Shown: piece after piece, positions 16,966 to 24,448 of the stretch
Layout: the number at the start of each line of letters is the position of its first letter
How positions within the stretch are numbered: position 1 is the first letter of the stretch
Source: Myxococcota bacterium
Lineage (GTDB): Bacteria > Myxococcota_A > UBA796 > JAFGLY01
DNA: 47,405 nt
Direction of reading: 5' to 3'
NCBI GenBank assembly: GCA_024276675.1
Contig: JAJRWT010000015.1
Coordinates: 1 to 47,405 of the forward strand
Translations under genes and position numbers: made by a program
The notes under the pieces: model-generated
The model's input: the letters and a program-made list of their open reading frames with translations, nothing else
Database searches by the model: none
What the model was told of the DNA's origin: nothing

Positions 16966-19900
16966 CTACACAGACTGGAGCGAGAGACCGCGATAGTCCC
17001 TCCTGAAGCCCATCTTCAGCAGGTCGTCCGTGTAGGGGCTCTTGGTGGCGGGCTCGTCGTTGACGGTCTTCAACAGGGTCTGCCCTGACCGGTGGGATTT
17101 TCGGGCCAGAAGGCAGCGGTAGAGTTCCATGACAGCGGCGAGCGATGCGTGCCCGGGGGGCAGTTGGAAACGGATGACCGAGCCGCCGTCCTGGACCACG
17201 GCCACGAGGCTACTGCCGTGGAAGACCAGGAAATTGCCAGGCACCCTCCTGGGCAGGGTGTGTTTGATGCCGGGTATTGGGAGACCACAGAGAGATGCCG
17301 GGTCCGTGGCATTCATGAAATACATGGCGTCCATGGGAAGGGGACGGCGTAATGCCCGCAGGGCCTCGTGAGAGGCGAACTGTGGGCCGGGGATGCCCTG
17401 GAAGAAGTATCCGGCGACGATCTCACCCGACAGCTCCATGAGGCGCAGCGTGCGAAACAGGCGGCGCCAGGTGAGGGGGGGCGGTTCACGCAACAGCAGC
17501 TCCCGAAAGATCACCCCGTGGCGATCCAGGAGCTGGCGCACGCGGTCGCGACGGCGCTCGTCCTCGTCCATGGCGTCCCCATCCTCACATGGGACGAGTG
17601 GCAGCCAGGAACCTGAAAATGGCCTGGTGGCCTTCCACCTGTTGAAGCCCCGGTGGGTGCCGGCGCCAGGGGTCGTGGGGAGCGCGCTAGGCTCGAAACG
17701 GCTTCGTATTCCGCGGCGAAGTGTTGAAAAGGACTCGTTTGCAACCAGTCCCTTCCAGGCAGCGTCCCACAGCAGCCTGGTGAGGGCGGCGCTGTCCAGG
17801 CCGGTGCTGGAGCGAGCTTCCTCGAAGGTGAAGGGCCTCCGGGCCTGGAGCAGCGGAGCCAACGGAGAGGAACGGAAGAGCTCGGGGGGGGGAGGCTCAC
17901 GCAAGAGGTCCAGCTCCTGGGCAAAGCTGAAGGCGATGTGTTCCTTTCCGCAGCCGTACCAGTGCAGGTCGCTGTCCAACAGCAGGGTGTCCAGCCAGGA
18001 TTCATGGTAGGGCTCCAGCCGTGCGGGCAGGATAAGCTCCTCCCAGGCCGAGGCAGGAGCGGGAAGGCCCAGCAGACCTTCCAGCACGGCCTGGAGATCT
18101 TCCATCGAGCTTCCTCGTGGCGTGACATGGTGGTGATGTGCCAGGAAAAGGGGCAGATGTTCGAGGGGGAGGGGCTTCAACGAGGGGCTGCGGGCGCGTC
18201 GCGCCATGCGCAGCAGGATCTCCAGGTTCTCCTTGAGGCATACCTGTTCTTCCGGCGGCCCTTCCAGCAGGTGCCCCACCACGAGCTGCTGGCGGATTTC
18301 TGGAAGCTCCAGGGCCTCGTGCAGGCTGGAGACCCGTTGTCCCAGCTCCCTGGCCATGGCCGGGAGGCTGATGGGAGCCTGGAAGACCAACCACTCCAGC
18401 AGAAAATCAGCAAGGGGGGAGCGGGTCTCCCGGTCCTGGTTGGACGGGGTTTGTCGCAGGGCTCTGACCAGCAGTTCCTCCTGGGATCTCGTGGGTGGGG
18501 AGGCTTCCTTGCCCGGGACCATGATGCCCAGGCGGGCAGGTTCCATGGAGTTCAGTTCAAGAGCTTCCCGCAGGCGGGGAAGGTTTTCCATGGAGCAGAC
18601 GGCGCCGGGAGCGGGAGCGGGGAGGAGTCGGCCGGGCAGGAAAACGAGCCTGGCATCCTGGCCCTGGAAGGCGGACTCCGGGAGGGCTGCGCCGTCCCTT
18701 TCCATTGCGTCCAGCAGTTGGTTCCAGCCCGGCCGAGGCAGGAAGAGGCACTCTTTTATCCAATCCAGCAGCTCCGACGAGTCCCTGGGCGTGTAGCCTG
18801 GTTCAAGGCGCATGGCCTTCCGCTGGAAGGCCTCCGCGACGTCGCGGGGTACCAGGGGGCGCTGGGAAGGGGTGTCTATTAACTCTCGTATGAGCTGCTG
18901 TGCCCGACCGGGGGGGGCGGTGGCGGTGGGGGTGTCGTCCTCGTACATCTCCGCGTTTGTCATGCGCCAGACGAGGCCCTGGGAAAAGGGGGAAGGAACA
19001 TTGGTGAAGGCCTCGCTCAGGGCGATCTCCCCCAGGCGCAGCTCCTGGAGCAGCATACACAGGTTGGGGATGTCCCAGTGTTCCTGGAAACAACTTCGCC
19101 ATGTTTCCAGGAGCACTGGAAACTCCTCGTGCCTCGAGACGGCATCCAGGAGTTTCTTTGCCCGCATCCGGTTGAGCCACAGGGGAATGCGCTTTCGGGG
19201 CATGCCTCTGGGCAGCAGGAGGGCACGGGCCGCGTTTTCGCGGAAGATGGCGCCGAAGGTGCCGGTGAGCGGGAGCTGTTCTCGCAGGAGTCCCGGAAGG
19301 GAATCAGGCGTGACGAGCCCAAGCAGCTCCCTCATGTCCAGGTCGTGGGGAAGCTGGAGCAAGATACTGGTATTGTCGTGGTAGACCTGTAGTCGCAGCG
19401 AGTACCTGCGCCTCCAGGCAGCGGCGATGGCCAGGGAAAACGGCTGGTTCACCCTGCCACCCCACTGGGTGTGCAGGATCACCTGACGGGTCTCGCTGCG
19501 GTTCATGGGATCCGAGAAGTGTTCCACCAGCAGGTGGTGCCGATGAGGGAGGGGGCTATGGGTGGCCTCCCGCTGGCGCCGGAGATGGGCCATGAGCGCG
19601 GCTGCGGCCCGGGAATCCATGTGGCAGCGTGCCTCCAACTCCCTGGCGAAGGCGGGCTGGTCCAGTTTGTCCTGGGCATCTTCCAGGAACAGGGCAACGC
19701 GTTGAGCCAGGTGGAAGTGCCTGTTTCTTGGATCGGCACGCCAGAAGGGCACTATGGAAGGGCTTTCTTCTGGGGCCACGGGCAGCACGCGCACATCGTC
19801 GTGGTTGATCTGCACCACGCGCCAGGTCTGGGTGCCCAGTGTGAAGGTGTCGCCCAGGGAACGCTCCCACACGAATTCTTCGTCCAGTTCACCGATGCGT

Positions 19901-21468
19901 GACAGGGTTTCATGGTGCCGCAGCGTGTAGTAACCCCGGTCGGGTATGGTGCCTCCGGACAGGTAGACGGTACGCGGGGCTCCCCGGCGCGCCTTGATTC
20001 CACCAGTCAGTCTGTCGATGGACACGCGTGGTTCCAGGTGCCTTATGCGAGTGTCGGCGAACCGGCCCGCCAGCATGTCCAGCACCAGGTCGAAGTGCTT
20101 GCGTTTCAGGTGGTGGTAGGGGTGGGCGCAGCGGATGAAGTCGTAGAGCTTGTCGACGTTCCAGGGCTCTACGCCCACCATGGCAAGGAGCACCTGGGCC
20201 AGCACGTCCAGGGGCGACATGACCGGTTGTACGGCCTCCACGGCTCCTTCCTCCACGGCCCGCACCATTGCGGCCGCGTCCAGCAGATCGGCTGCGTGGA
20301 GGGGAAAGAGCAGTCCATCGCTGCGCTGGTGGACACCGTGGCCGGCGCGGCCCAGGCGTTGGATGGCCGACGAAACGGAGGGTGGGGCCTGCAGGAGTAT
20401 CACCAGGTCCAGGGAGCCGATGTCGATCCCCAGCTCCAGGGAGCTGGTGGCAACTATTGCCTTGAGCTGGCCCTTCTTCAGGCGTGATTCCACCGCCAGG
20501 CGGATTTCCCTGGAGAGGGATCCGTGGTGTGCCCATGCCAGCTCTTCCGGCTCACCTTCGTTGATGAGGCGTGTGATCTTCTCGGTGGCGCGGCGGCTGT
20601 TGGCGAACACGAGAGTGGAGCGTTTGGAGCGGATTATTCGCCTCAGCGAGTCCGCCAGGGCGAGCCACCTGGCTGAAGCGCCCCTGGCCCGGGGGGGAGC
20701 GCCCGTGAGCGGGGCGGGACAGTTGATCTTCAACTGCAGGCCGCCTCCGCCGCTGCTTCGAACGATATTGGTGGAGCGCTTGCGCCAGGTGGCGGCGCCG
20801 CCACGCTCCAGGAGCCGGTACCCCGCCACGAAGTCGGCCACGGTCGCGAGAGGGCGCACCGTGGCGGAGATGGCGATGCGCTGGAACTCGCCGGAGAGGC
20901 GCGTGGCACGTTCCACCGCGGTGATGAGGTGCGTGCCCCGCTTGGAGCCCACCACGGCGTGGATTTCATCCAGGATCACTGTGGCCAGCCCACGCAACAT
21001 GTCGCGGGCCCTGGGGGAACTCAGTATCAGGTTCAGGCTCTCCGGGGTGGTGATGAGGATCTCGGGTGGGTGGCTCTGCATCCTGCGGCGTTGAGAAGCT
21101 GGGGTGTCGCCGCTCCGGGTGAGCACCTCCATGCCTGGCCAGGGTTGGCCTGCATCCTGGAAAGCGCGTTCAAGGCCTGCCAGGGGATCCAGCAGGTTGC
21201 GCTGAATGTCGTTGTTCAGGGCCTTGAGGGGGGAAACGTAGAGCACTCTCACCGCACCGGTTGCCCAGGCGCCGCTCAGCATCTGGTTGATGGCCCACAG
21301 GAACGCGGCCATGGTCTTGCCGCTCCCCGTGGGAGCCGTGACCAGCACGTGACGCCCGGCGGCGATGGCCGGCCATGCCCGGCGTTGTACCTGGGTGGGT
21401 TGGCCCAGCTCTCGGGTGAACCAGTCCCATACCAGCGGGTGGAACAGGCGGGAGGGTTCGGGGTTCAT
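16966..21468 (-). CDS. lhr: Lhr-type large ATP-dependent helicase
   Basis: 1500 residues, close to the length of full Lhr proteins. The superfamily 2 helicase motifs are complete: APTGSGKT (45-52), VSPLKALNND, TTPESLNLIL, DEIH (167-170), AISATVRPL, SSLELGIDIGSLDLVI and QRLGRAGHG. A long Lhr-specific region follows (winged-helix and C-terminal domain). The family unwinds RNA:DNA hybrids and branched DNA and is tied to DNA repair. Its ATG overlaps the stop of the PqqD-like gene (ATGA), so it belongs to the OPT-PqqD-lhr transcript. The stop is TAG; reading through would add 24 codons and run into the end of the convergent methyltransferase gene, so TAG looks like a true stop here. Confidence 0.93.
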   Translation of the reverse strand: MNPEPSRLFHPLVWDWFTRELGQPTQVQRRAWPAIAAGRHVLVTAPTGSGKTMAAFLWAINQMLSGAWATGAVRVLYVSPLKALNNDIQRNLLDPLAGLERAFQDAGQPWPGMEVLTRSGDTPASQRRRMQSHPPEILITTPESLNLILSSPRARDMLRGLATVILDEIHAVVGSKRGTHLITAVERATRLSGEFQRIAISATVRPLATVADFVAGYRLLERGGAATWRKRSTNIVRSSGGGGLQLKINCPAPLTGAPPRARGASARWLALADSLRRIIRSKRSTLVFANSRRATEKITRLINEGEPEELAWAHHGSLSREIRLAVESRLKKGQLKAIVATSSLELGIDIGSLDLVILLQAPPSVSSAIQRLGRAGHGVHQRSDGLLFPLHAADLLDAAAMVRAVEEGAVEAVQPVMSPLDVLAQVLLAMVGVEPWNVDKLYDFIRCAHPYHHLKRKHFDLVLDMLAGRFADTRIRHLEPRVSIDRLTGGIKARRGAPRTVYLSGGTIPDRGYYTLRHHETLSRIGELDEEFVWERSLGDTFTLGTQTWRVVQINHDDVRVLPVAPEESPSIVPFWRADPRNRHFHLAQRVALFLEDAQDKLDQPAFARELEARCHMDSRAAAALMAHLRRQREATHSPLPHRHHLLVEHFSDPMNRSETRQVILHTQWGGRVNQPFSLAIAAAWRRRYSLRLQVYHDNTSILLQLPHDLDMRELLGLVTPDSLPGLLREQLPLTGTFGAIFRENAARALLLPRGMPRKRIPLWLNRMRAKKLLDAVSRHEEFPVLLETWRSCFQEHWDIPNLCMLLQELRLGEIALSEAFTNVPSPFSQGLVWRMTNAEMYEDDTPTATAPPGRAQQLIRELIDTPSQRPLVPRDVAEAFQRKAMRLEPGYTPRDSSELLDWIKECLFLPRPGWNQLLDAMERDGAALPESAFQGQDARLVFLPGRLLPAPAPGAVCSMENLPRLREALELNSMEPARLGIMVPGKEASPPTRSQEELLVRALRQTPSNQDRETRSPLADFLLEWLVFQAPISLPAMARELGQRVSSLHEALELPEIRQQLVVGHLLEGPPEEQVCLKENLEILLRMARRARSPSLKPLPLEHLPLFLAHHHHVTPRGSSMEDLQAVLEGLLGLPAPASAWEELILPARLEPYHESWLDTLLLDSDLHWYGCGKEHIAFSFAQELDLLREPPPPELFRSSPLAPLLQARRPFTFEEARSSTGLDSAALTRLLWDAAWKGLVANESFSTLRRGIRSRFEPSALPTTPGAGTHRGFNRWKATRPFSGSWLPLVPCEDGDAMDEDERRRDRVRQLLDRHGVIFRELLLREPPPLTWRRLFRTLRLMELSGEIVAGYFFQGIPGPQFASHEALRALRRPLPMDAMYFMNATDPASLCGLPIPGIKHTLPRRVPGNFLVFHGSSLVAVVQDGGSVIRFQLPPGHASLAAVMELYRCLLARKSHRSGQTLLKTVNDEPATKSPYTDDLLKMGFRRDYRGLSLQSV

Positions 21469-21818
21469 GGCGCCGGGGAAGTGCGGGCCGGGTTGCCCGG
21501 GAACTCGTGGGCGTAACGGATGTGCCCCGCTTCTTCCAGGGACAGCAGGAACAGGGCCAGGCGCCCATGCCCCGGGTCCAAGTCCTGGCCGAATTGTTCT
21601 GCCAGCACCGACGCGATCTCGCGCACGGTCTTTGAACCGTCACAGTTCAGCCAGACCAGGGAGCCCAGTCGATCCAGGTGGACCTTGAAGTGGGGAAAGG
21701 GGAGCCGGGGCTGGAGCAGACGCCCCAGGACCGGGTCGGTGAATCGGGGGATCAACAGCACAACCTGGTCATGACGGTCCGTGGAGTGTTCCCGCAGCCG
21801 CTCCGGCACGAGATCCAT
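21465..21818 (-). CDS. PqqD family protein
   Basis: 117 residues. The sequence VLLIPRF...GSLVWLNCDGSKTVREIASVLAEQFGQD matches the PqqD/RRE-like winged-helix fold: a beta strand with bulky residues, L-V-W-x-x-x-D-G-x-x-T-V-x-E-I, then a terminal helix. PqqD-type proteins bind peptides or present substrates to radical SAM enzymes, but stand-alone members have unknown roles. The start was chosen at an ATG with GAGGA upstream. A TTG at 21902 that overlaps the OPT stop would add 28 residues of poor-quality sequence. The stop TGA overlaps the lhr ATG, which ties this protein to Lhr translation. No RiPP precursor or peptide-modifying radical SAM gene is adjacent. Confidence 0.75.
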   Translation of the reverse strand: MDLVPERLREHSTDRHDQVVLLIPRFTDPVLGRLLQPRLPFPHFKVHLDRLGSLVWLNCDGSKTVREIASVLAEQFGQDLDPGHGRLALFLLSLEEAGHIRYAHEFPGNPARTSPAP

Positions 21819-21898
21819 GAGATCCTCGCGTGTCTGACGCGAGGGAGAGTTTCTGGTCCATGGAAGCTTCAAGCTGCACCTGCCTTCCAGTCGTTGCC

Positions 21899-23944
21899 TC
21901 AAGGTGCGCGCGGTTCATCTCCGGATCCCTTGCCCAGCGCCAGGAGGGGTACAACGATCAGCACGAGGGTGATGATGGGGAAGACCAGCAGGAGGCTCAC
22001 CCAGGGACTCTCGCTGATGTGGGCCAGGTGATCAACCCCCAGAAGGTACAGACCCGCCATGGCCACACCCACCAGGGCTTCACCCGCCACCAGGCCAGAT
22101 GCCAGAAGAACGCCGATGTTTTCCACTTTTTCGCGCAGCACGGTGGCCAGCTTGCGCCGTTCCATGATGGAATCCAGCACCCACTTCACCACTCCGCCCA
22201 CGAAGATGGCGGCAGTGGTATCGAATGGAAGGTACATGCCCACCGCGATGAGCATGGGAGAGGGGGCGCCCAGGAAGATGAGCCCGATGGCGAACAACAT
22301 GCCGATGATCACCAGGGGCCAGGGCATCTCTCCGCCAATGATACCCTGAGCCATCATGGCCATGAGCCCTGCCTGTGGTGCCGGCAGGTAGCGCCCGCCG
22401 ATGCCACCCTCGGTGCCTTCATGCAGGATGATGATGGGGATGGTCATGACCGCTGCCGCCAGGACCACACCCAGGATCTCGCCCAACTGCATCTTCCAGG
22501 GCGTACCGCCCAGGATGTGACCCACCTTGAGATCCTGCATCATGTCGCCCGCGATGCCGCAGGCACAGCAGACCACCGCCGCCACCCCCAGGGTTGCGGC
22601 GATGCCCGCCGCGCCTTCCACGTGGAAGAGCTTCATCAACAGGGCAGCAACCAGCAGGGTGGACAGGGTCAAGCCGCTGATGGGGTTGGACGAGCTGCCT
22701 ATGATCCCCACCAGGTAGCCAGCCACCGCGGCGAAGAGGATGCCTGCCAGCCCCATCACCAGGCCGGCCACCATTGCCCCCAGCCAGTCCTGCGTGAAGT
22801 GATGGTACAGCACCACCATGGGGACGAGCAGGACTGCCACGGCGGTCGTCACCCATTTCAGGGGGAGGTCCCTGCTGGTGCGGTCGATGCTGGTGCTGCC
22901 CGCCGCCATCTTCTGCATGTCCGAGAACGCCTTGCCGACGCCCCCCAGGAGCTGCTTGCGCATCTGCCAGAGGGTCCAGAAGGCTCCCACCAGCATGGCT
23001 CCAACGGCTATGGGCTTGATCTGGGCGTTGTAGACCGCGGCGCCCAGGTCGGACCATGTCACCGCGTGGTCCACCACCTGCTCGCCGCTGGCCACCCGTA
23101 TGACCGTGCCCAGCATGGACTCCAGGTCCCTGTTCATGAACAGCGCCAGGGGAGCCAGCACCAGCCAGCCCAGGACTCCCCCGGAGAACGTGATGGCGGA
23201 GAGGCGAGGCCCGATGATGTAGCCCACTCCTATCAAGGCTGGTGAGGGCAGGGGGGTGGAGAGCATGGCTCCTCCCCCATAGCTCATGGGTTCGCCCAAT
23301 GGAGCCGTACCCTTGAACATGGAGACGCGGGACTTGGCAAAGGTGATGAACCCGGTGAAGTTTTCACCCATTATCTGGATGCCGCGGGGATTCTTGAAGA
23401 GTTCGATGAGCATTGCCAGGCCCAGGCTGCCGAACACGTACCTGGCTCCCGACTGGCCCCGTTGCCCCGCCTTTACGATTTCGGCACAGGCCACGCTTTC
23501 GGGGAAGGGAAGGTCCGATTCCTCCACCAGGGCACGCCGCAGGATGATGACGAACAGCACTCCCAGTACGCCGCCCACCAGCATTATGATGGTGGCCTCC
23601 AGGTAGTGGTTGCGAAGGCTGTCCCAGATGGGTTCGCCGTTGTGCCGGGCGATGAGGAACGCGGGTATGGTGAAGATGGCGCCCGCCACCAGCGCTTCGC
23701 CCACGGACGCGGTGGTCCTGGCGATGTTTTCTTCCAGCACCGACCCCTTGAACACCCGCAGGAAGGCCATGGCGATGACAGCCGCCGGGAAAGTGGCCGC
23801 CACGGTCATGCCGGCCTTGAGACCCAGGTACGCGTTGGCGAAGCCCAGCAGGACGGCCAGGAAGATGCCCAGGGCCAGTGCCTTGACTGTCAGCTCGGGA
23901 GGGGACTGTTCAGGTGGGATGTAGGGCTTGTAGAGGCTCTTCAT
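21899..23944 (-). CDS. OPT family oligopeptide (or metal-chelate) transporter
   Basis: 681 residues with about 15 hydrophobic segments spread over the whole length, an inner-membrane protein. The N-terminus (ELTVKALALGIFLAVLLGFANAYLGLKAGMT) and the internal CACGIAGDMMQDLKVGHILGGTP are typical of the OPT superfamily, which moves peptides or metal-nicotianamine/siderophore-like compounds by proton symport. The ATG at 23944 has GGGAGC at good spacing. The frame stays open far upstream, but that part is antisense to feoB and was left out. Stop TGA. It is transcribed divergently from feoAB across a hairpin-rich region. Shared iron or metal control is possible, but I saw no Fur box. Confidence 0.9.
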   Translation of the reverse strand: MKSLYKPYIPPEQSPPELTVKALALGIFLAVLLGFANAYLGLKAGMTVAATFPAAVIAMAFLRVFKGSVLEENIARTTASVGEALVAGAIFTIPAFLIARHNGEPIWDSLRNHYLEATIIMLVGGVLGVLFVIILRRALVEESDLPFPESVACAEIVKAGQRGQSGARYVFGSLGLAMLIELFKNPRGIQIMGENFTGFITFAKSRVSMFKGTAPLGEPMSYGGGAMLSTPLPSPALIGVGYIIGPRLSAITFSGGVLGWLVLAPLALFMNRDLESMLGTVIRVASGEQVVDHAVTWSDLGAAVYNAQIKPIAVGAMLVGAFWTLWQMRKQLLGGVGKAFSDMQKMAAGSTSIDRTSRDLPLKWVTTAVAVLLVPMVVLYHHFTQDWLGAMVAGLVMGLAGILFAAVAGYLVGIIGSSSNPISGLTLSTLLVAALLMKLFHVEGAAGIAATLGVAAVVCCACGIAGDMMQDLKVGHILGGTPWKMQLGEILGVVLAAAVMTIPIIILHEGTEGGIGGRYLPAPQAGLMAMMAQGIIGGEMPWPLVIIGMLFAIGLIFLGAPSPMLIAVGMYLPFDTTAAIFVGGVVKWVLDSIMERRKLATVLREKVENIGVLLASGLVAGEALVGVAMAGLYLLGVDHLAHISESPWVSLLLVFPIITLVLIVVPLLALGKGSGDEPRAP

Positions 23945-23990
23945 GTTTTTGCTCCCTGGAGTTGCCGGTGGGGCCCGGGCCTGTCCCGGC

Positions 23991-24006
23991 TGTACCCGGA
24001 TGTACA
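23991..24006. promoter_or_regulatory. Inverted repeat near the OPT start, candidate operator
   Basis: TGTAC-CCGGAT-GTACA, perfect 5-bp arms, lies 47-62 bases upstream of the OPT start codon. That position suits a repressor or activator site for OPT. The regulator is unknown. Confidence 0.3.
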
Positions 24007-24080
24007 GGCCACTCCCGGATGTTCCGGTTTTGCGGTGCTTCCCCGACGGCCGCGGGTGGACTGGGACAATATCCCATACG

Positions 24081-24142
24081 CCGGGGCAACGCGAAAGCCC
24101 CGGGGGACTCGTCCCGTGCCGGGGGATACCTCCCGCCGGGGC
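24081..24142. promoter_or_regulatory. Mutually exclusive hairpins, switch-like element
   Basis: The heptamer GCCCCGG (24097-24103) can pair with an identical complement CCGGGGC on either side (24081-24087 or 24136-24142). In the second pairing it closes a three-way junction with two inner hairpins: GGGA-CTCG-TCCC (24104-24115) and GGGGG-ATAC-CTCCC (24121-24134, one G-T pair). Two alternative folds sharing one strand is the layout of attenuators and riboswitches. Seen from the minus strand it would be in the OPT leader; from the plus strand it is over 300 bases before feoB. It is not recognised as any known RNA family. Confidence 0.35.
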
Positions 24143-24448
24143 AGCCAAGCGCTGGATGCGCCACAGGGGAAACCGGGCCTGTGTTGGGGAGTCTGTGGGA
24201 TCCCGTGGCGGCTTCCCCACGGGCTGGAACCTGCCTTTCTCCGGTCCCCCGGGTCGTCGGCATTTCGACGCTCCCGGCGCAGGCGGGTTATCTGGGCCCA
24301 AAGCAGAACAGGGGGTCACCTTGTATGTGCAATGGCTCCAGAAGCGGCCACTGGAACCTTCTGCCGGAAGCTGGCTCCATGCAGCCCGCACAGGGGCGCT
24401 TGTCTTCGGGGTTGTGGAGCTTAGTCGTGTGTTCTCGGAGAAAACAAC

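Larger units (their letters stand above)
23945..24448. other. 504-bp divergent intergenic region, rich in inverted repeats
   Basis: Lies between OPT (-) and feoAB (+). No gene is visible. Perfect inverted repeats: TGTAC...GTACA (23991-24006); TGGGA-5-TCCCA (24062-24076); CCGGGGC-9-GCCCCGG (24081-24103), with a second CCGGGGC at 24136-24142; CCCGTGG-8-CCACGGG (24202-24223); CGTCG-6-CGACG (24255-24270). This density is higher than in other gaps of the window and suggests a structured leader or several operators. Confidence 0.45.
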
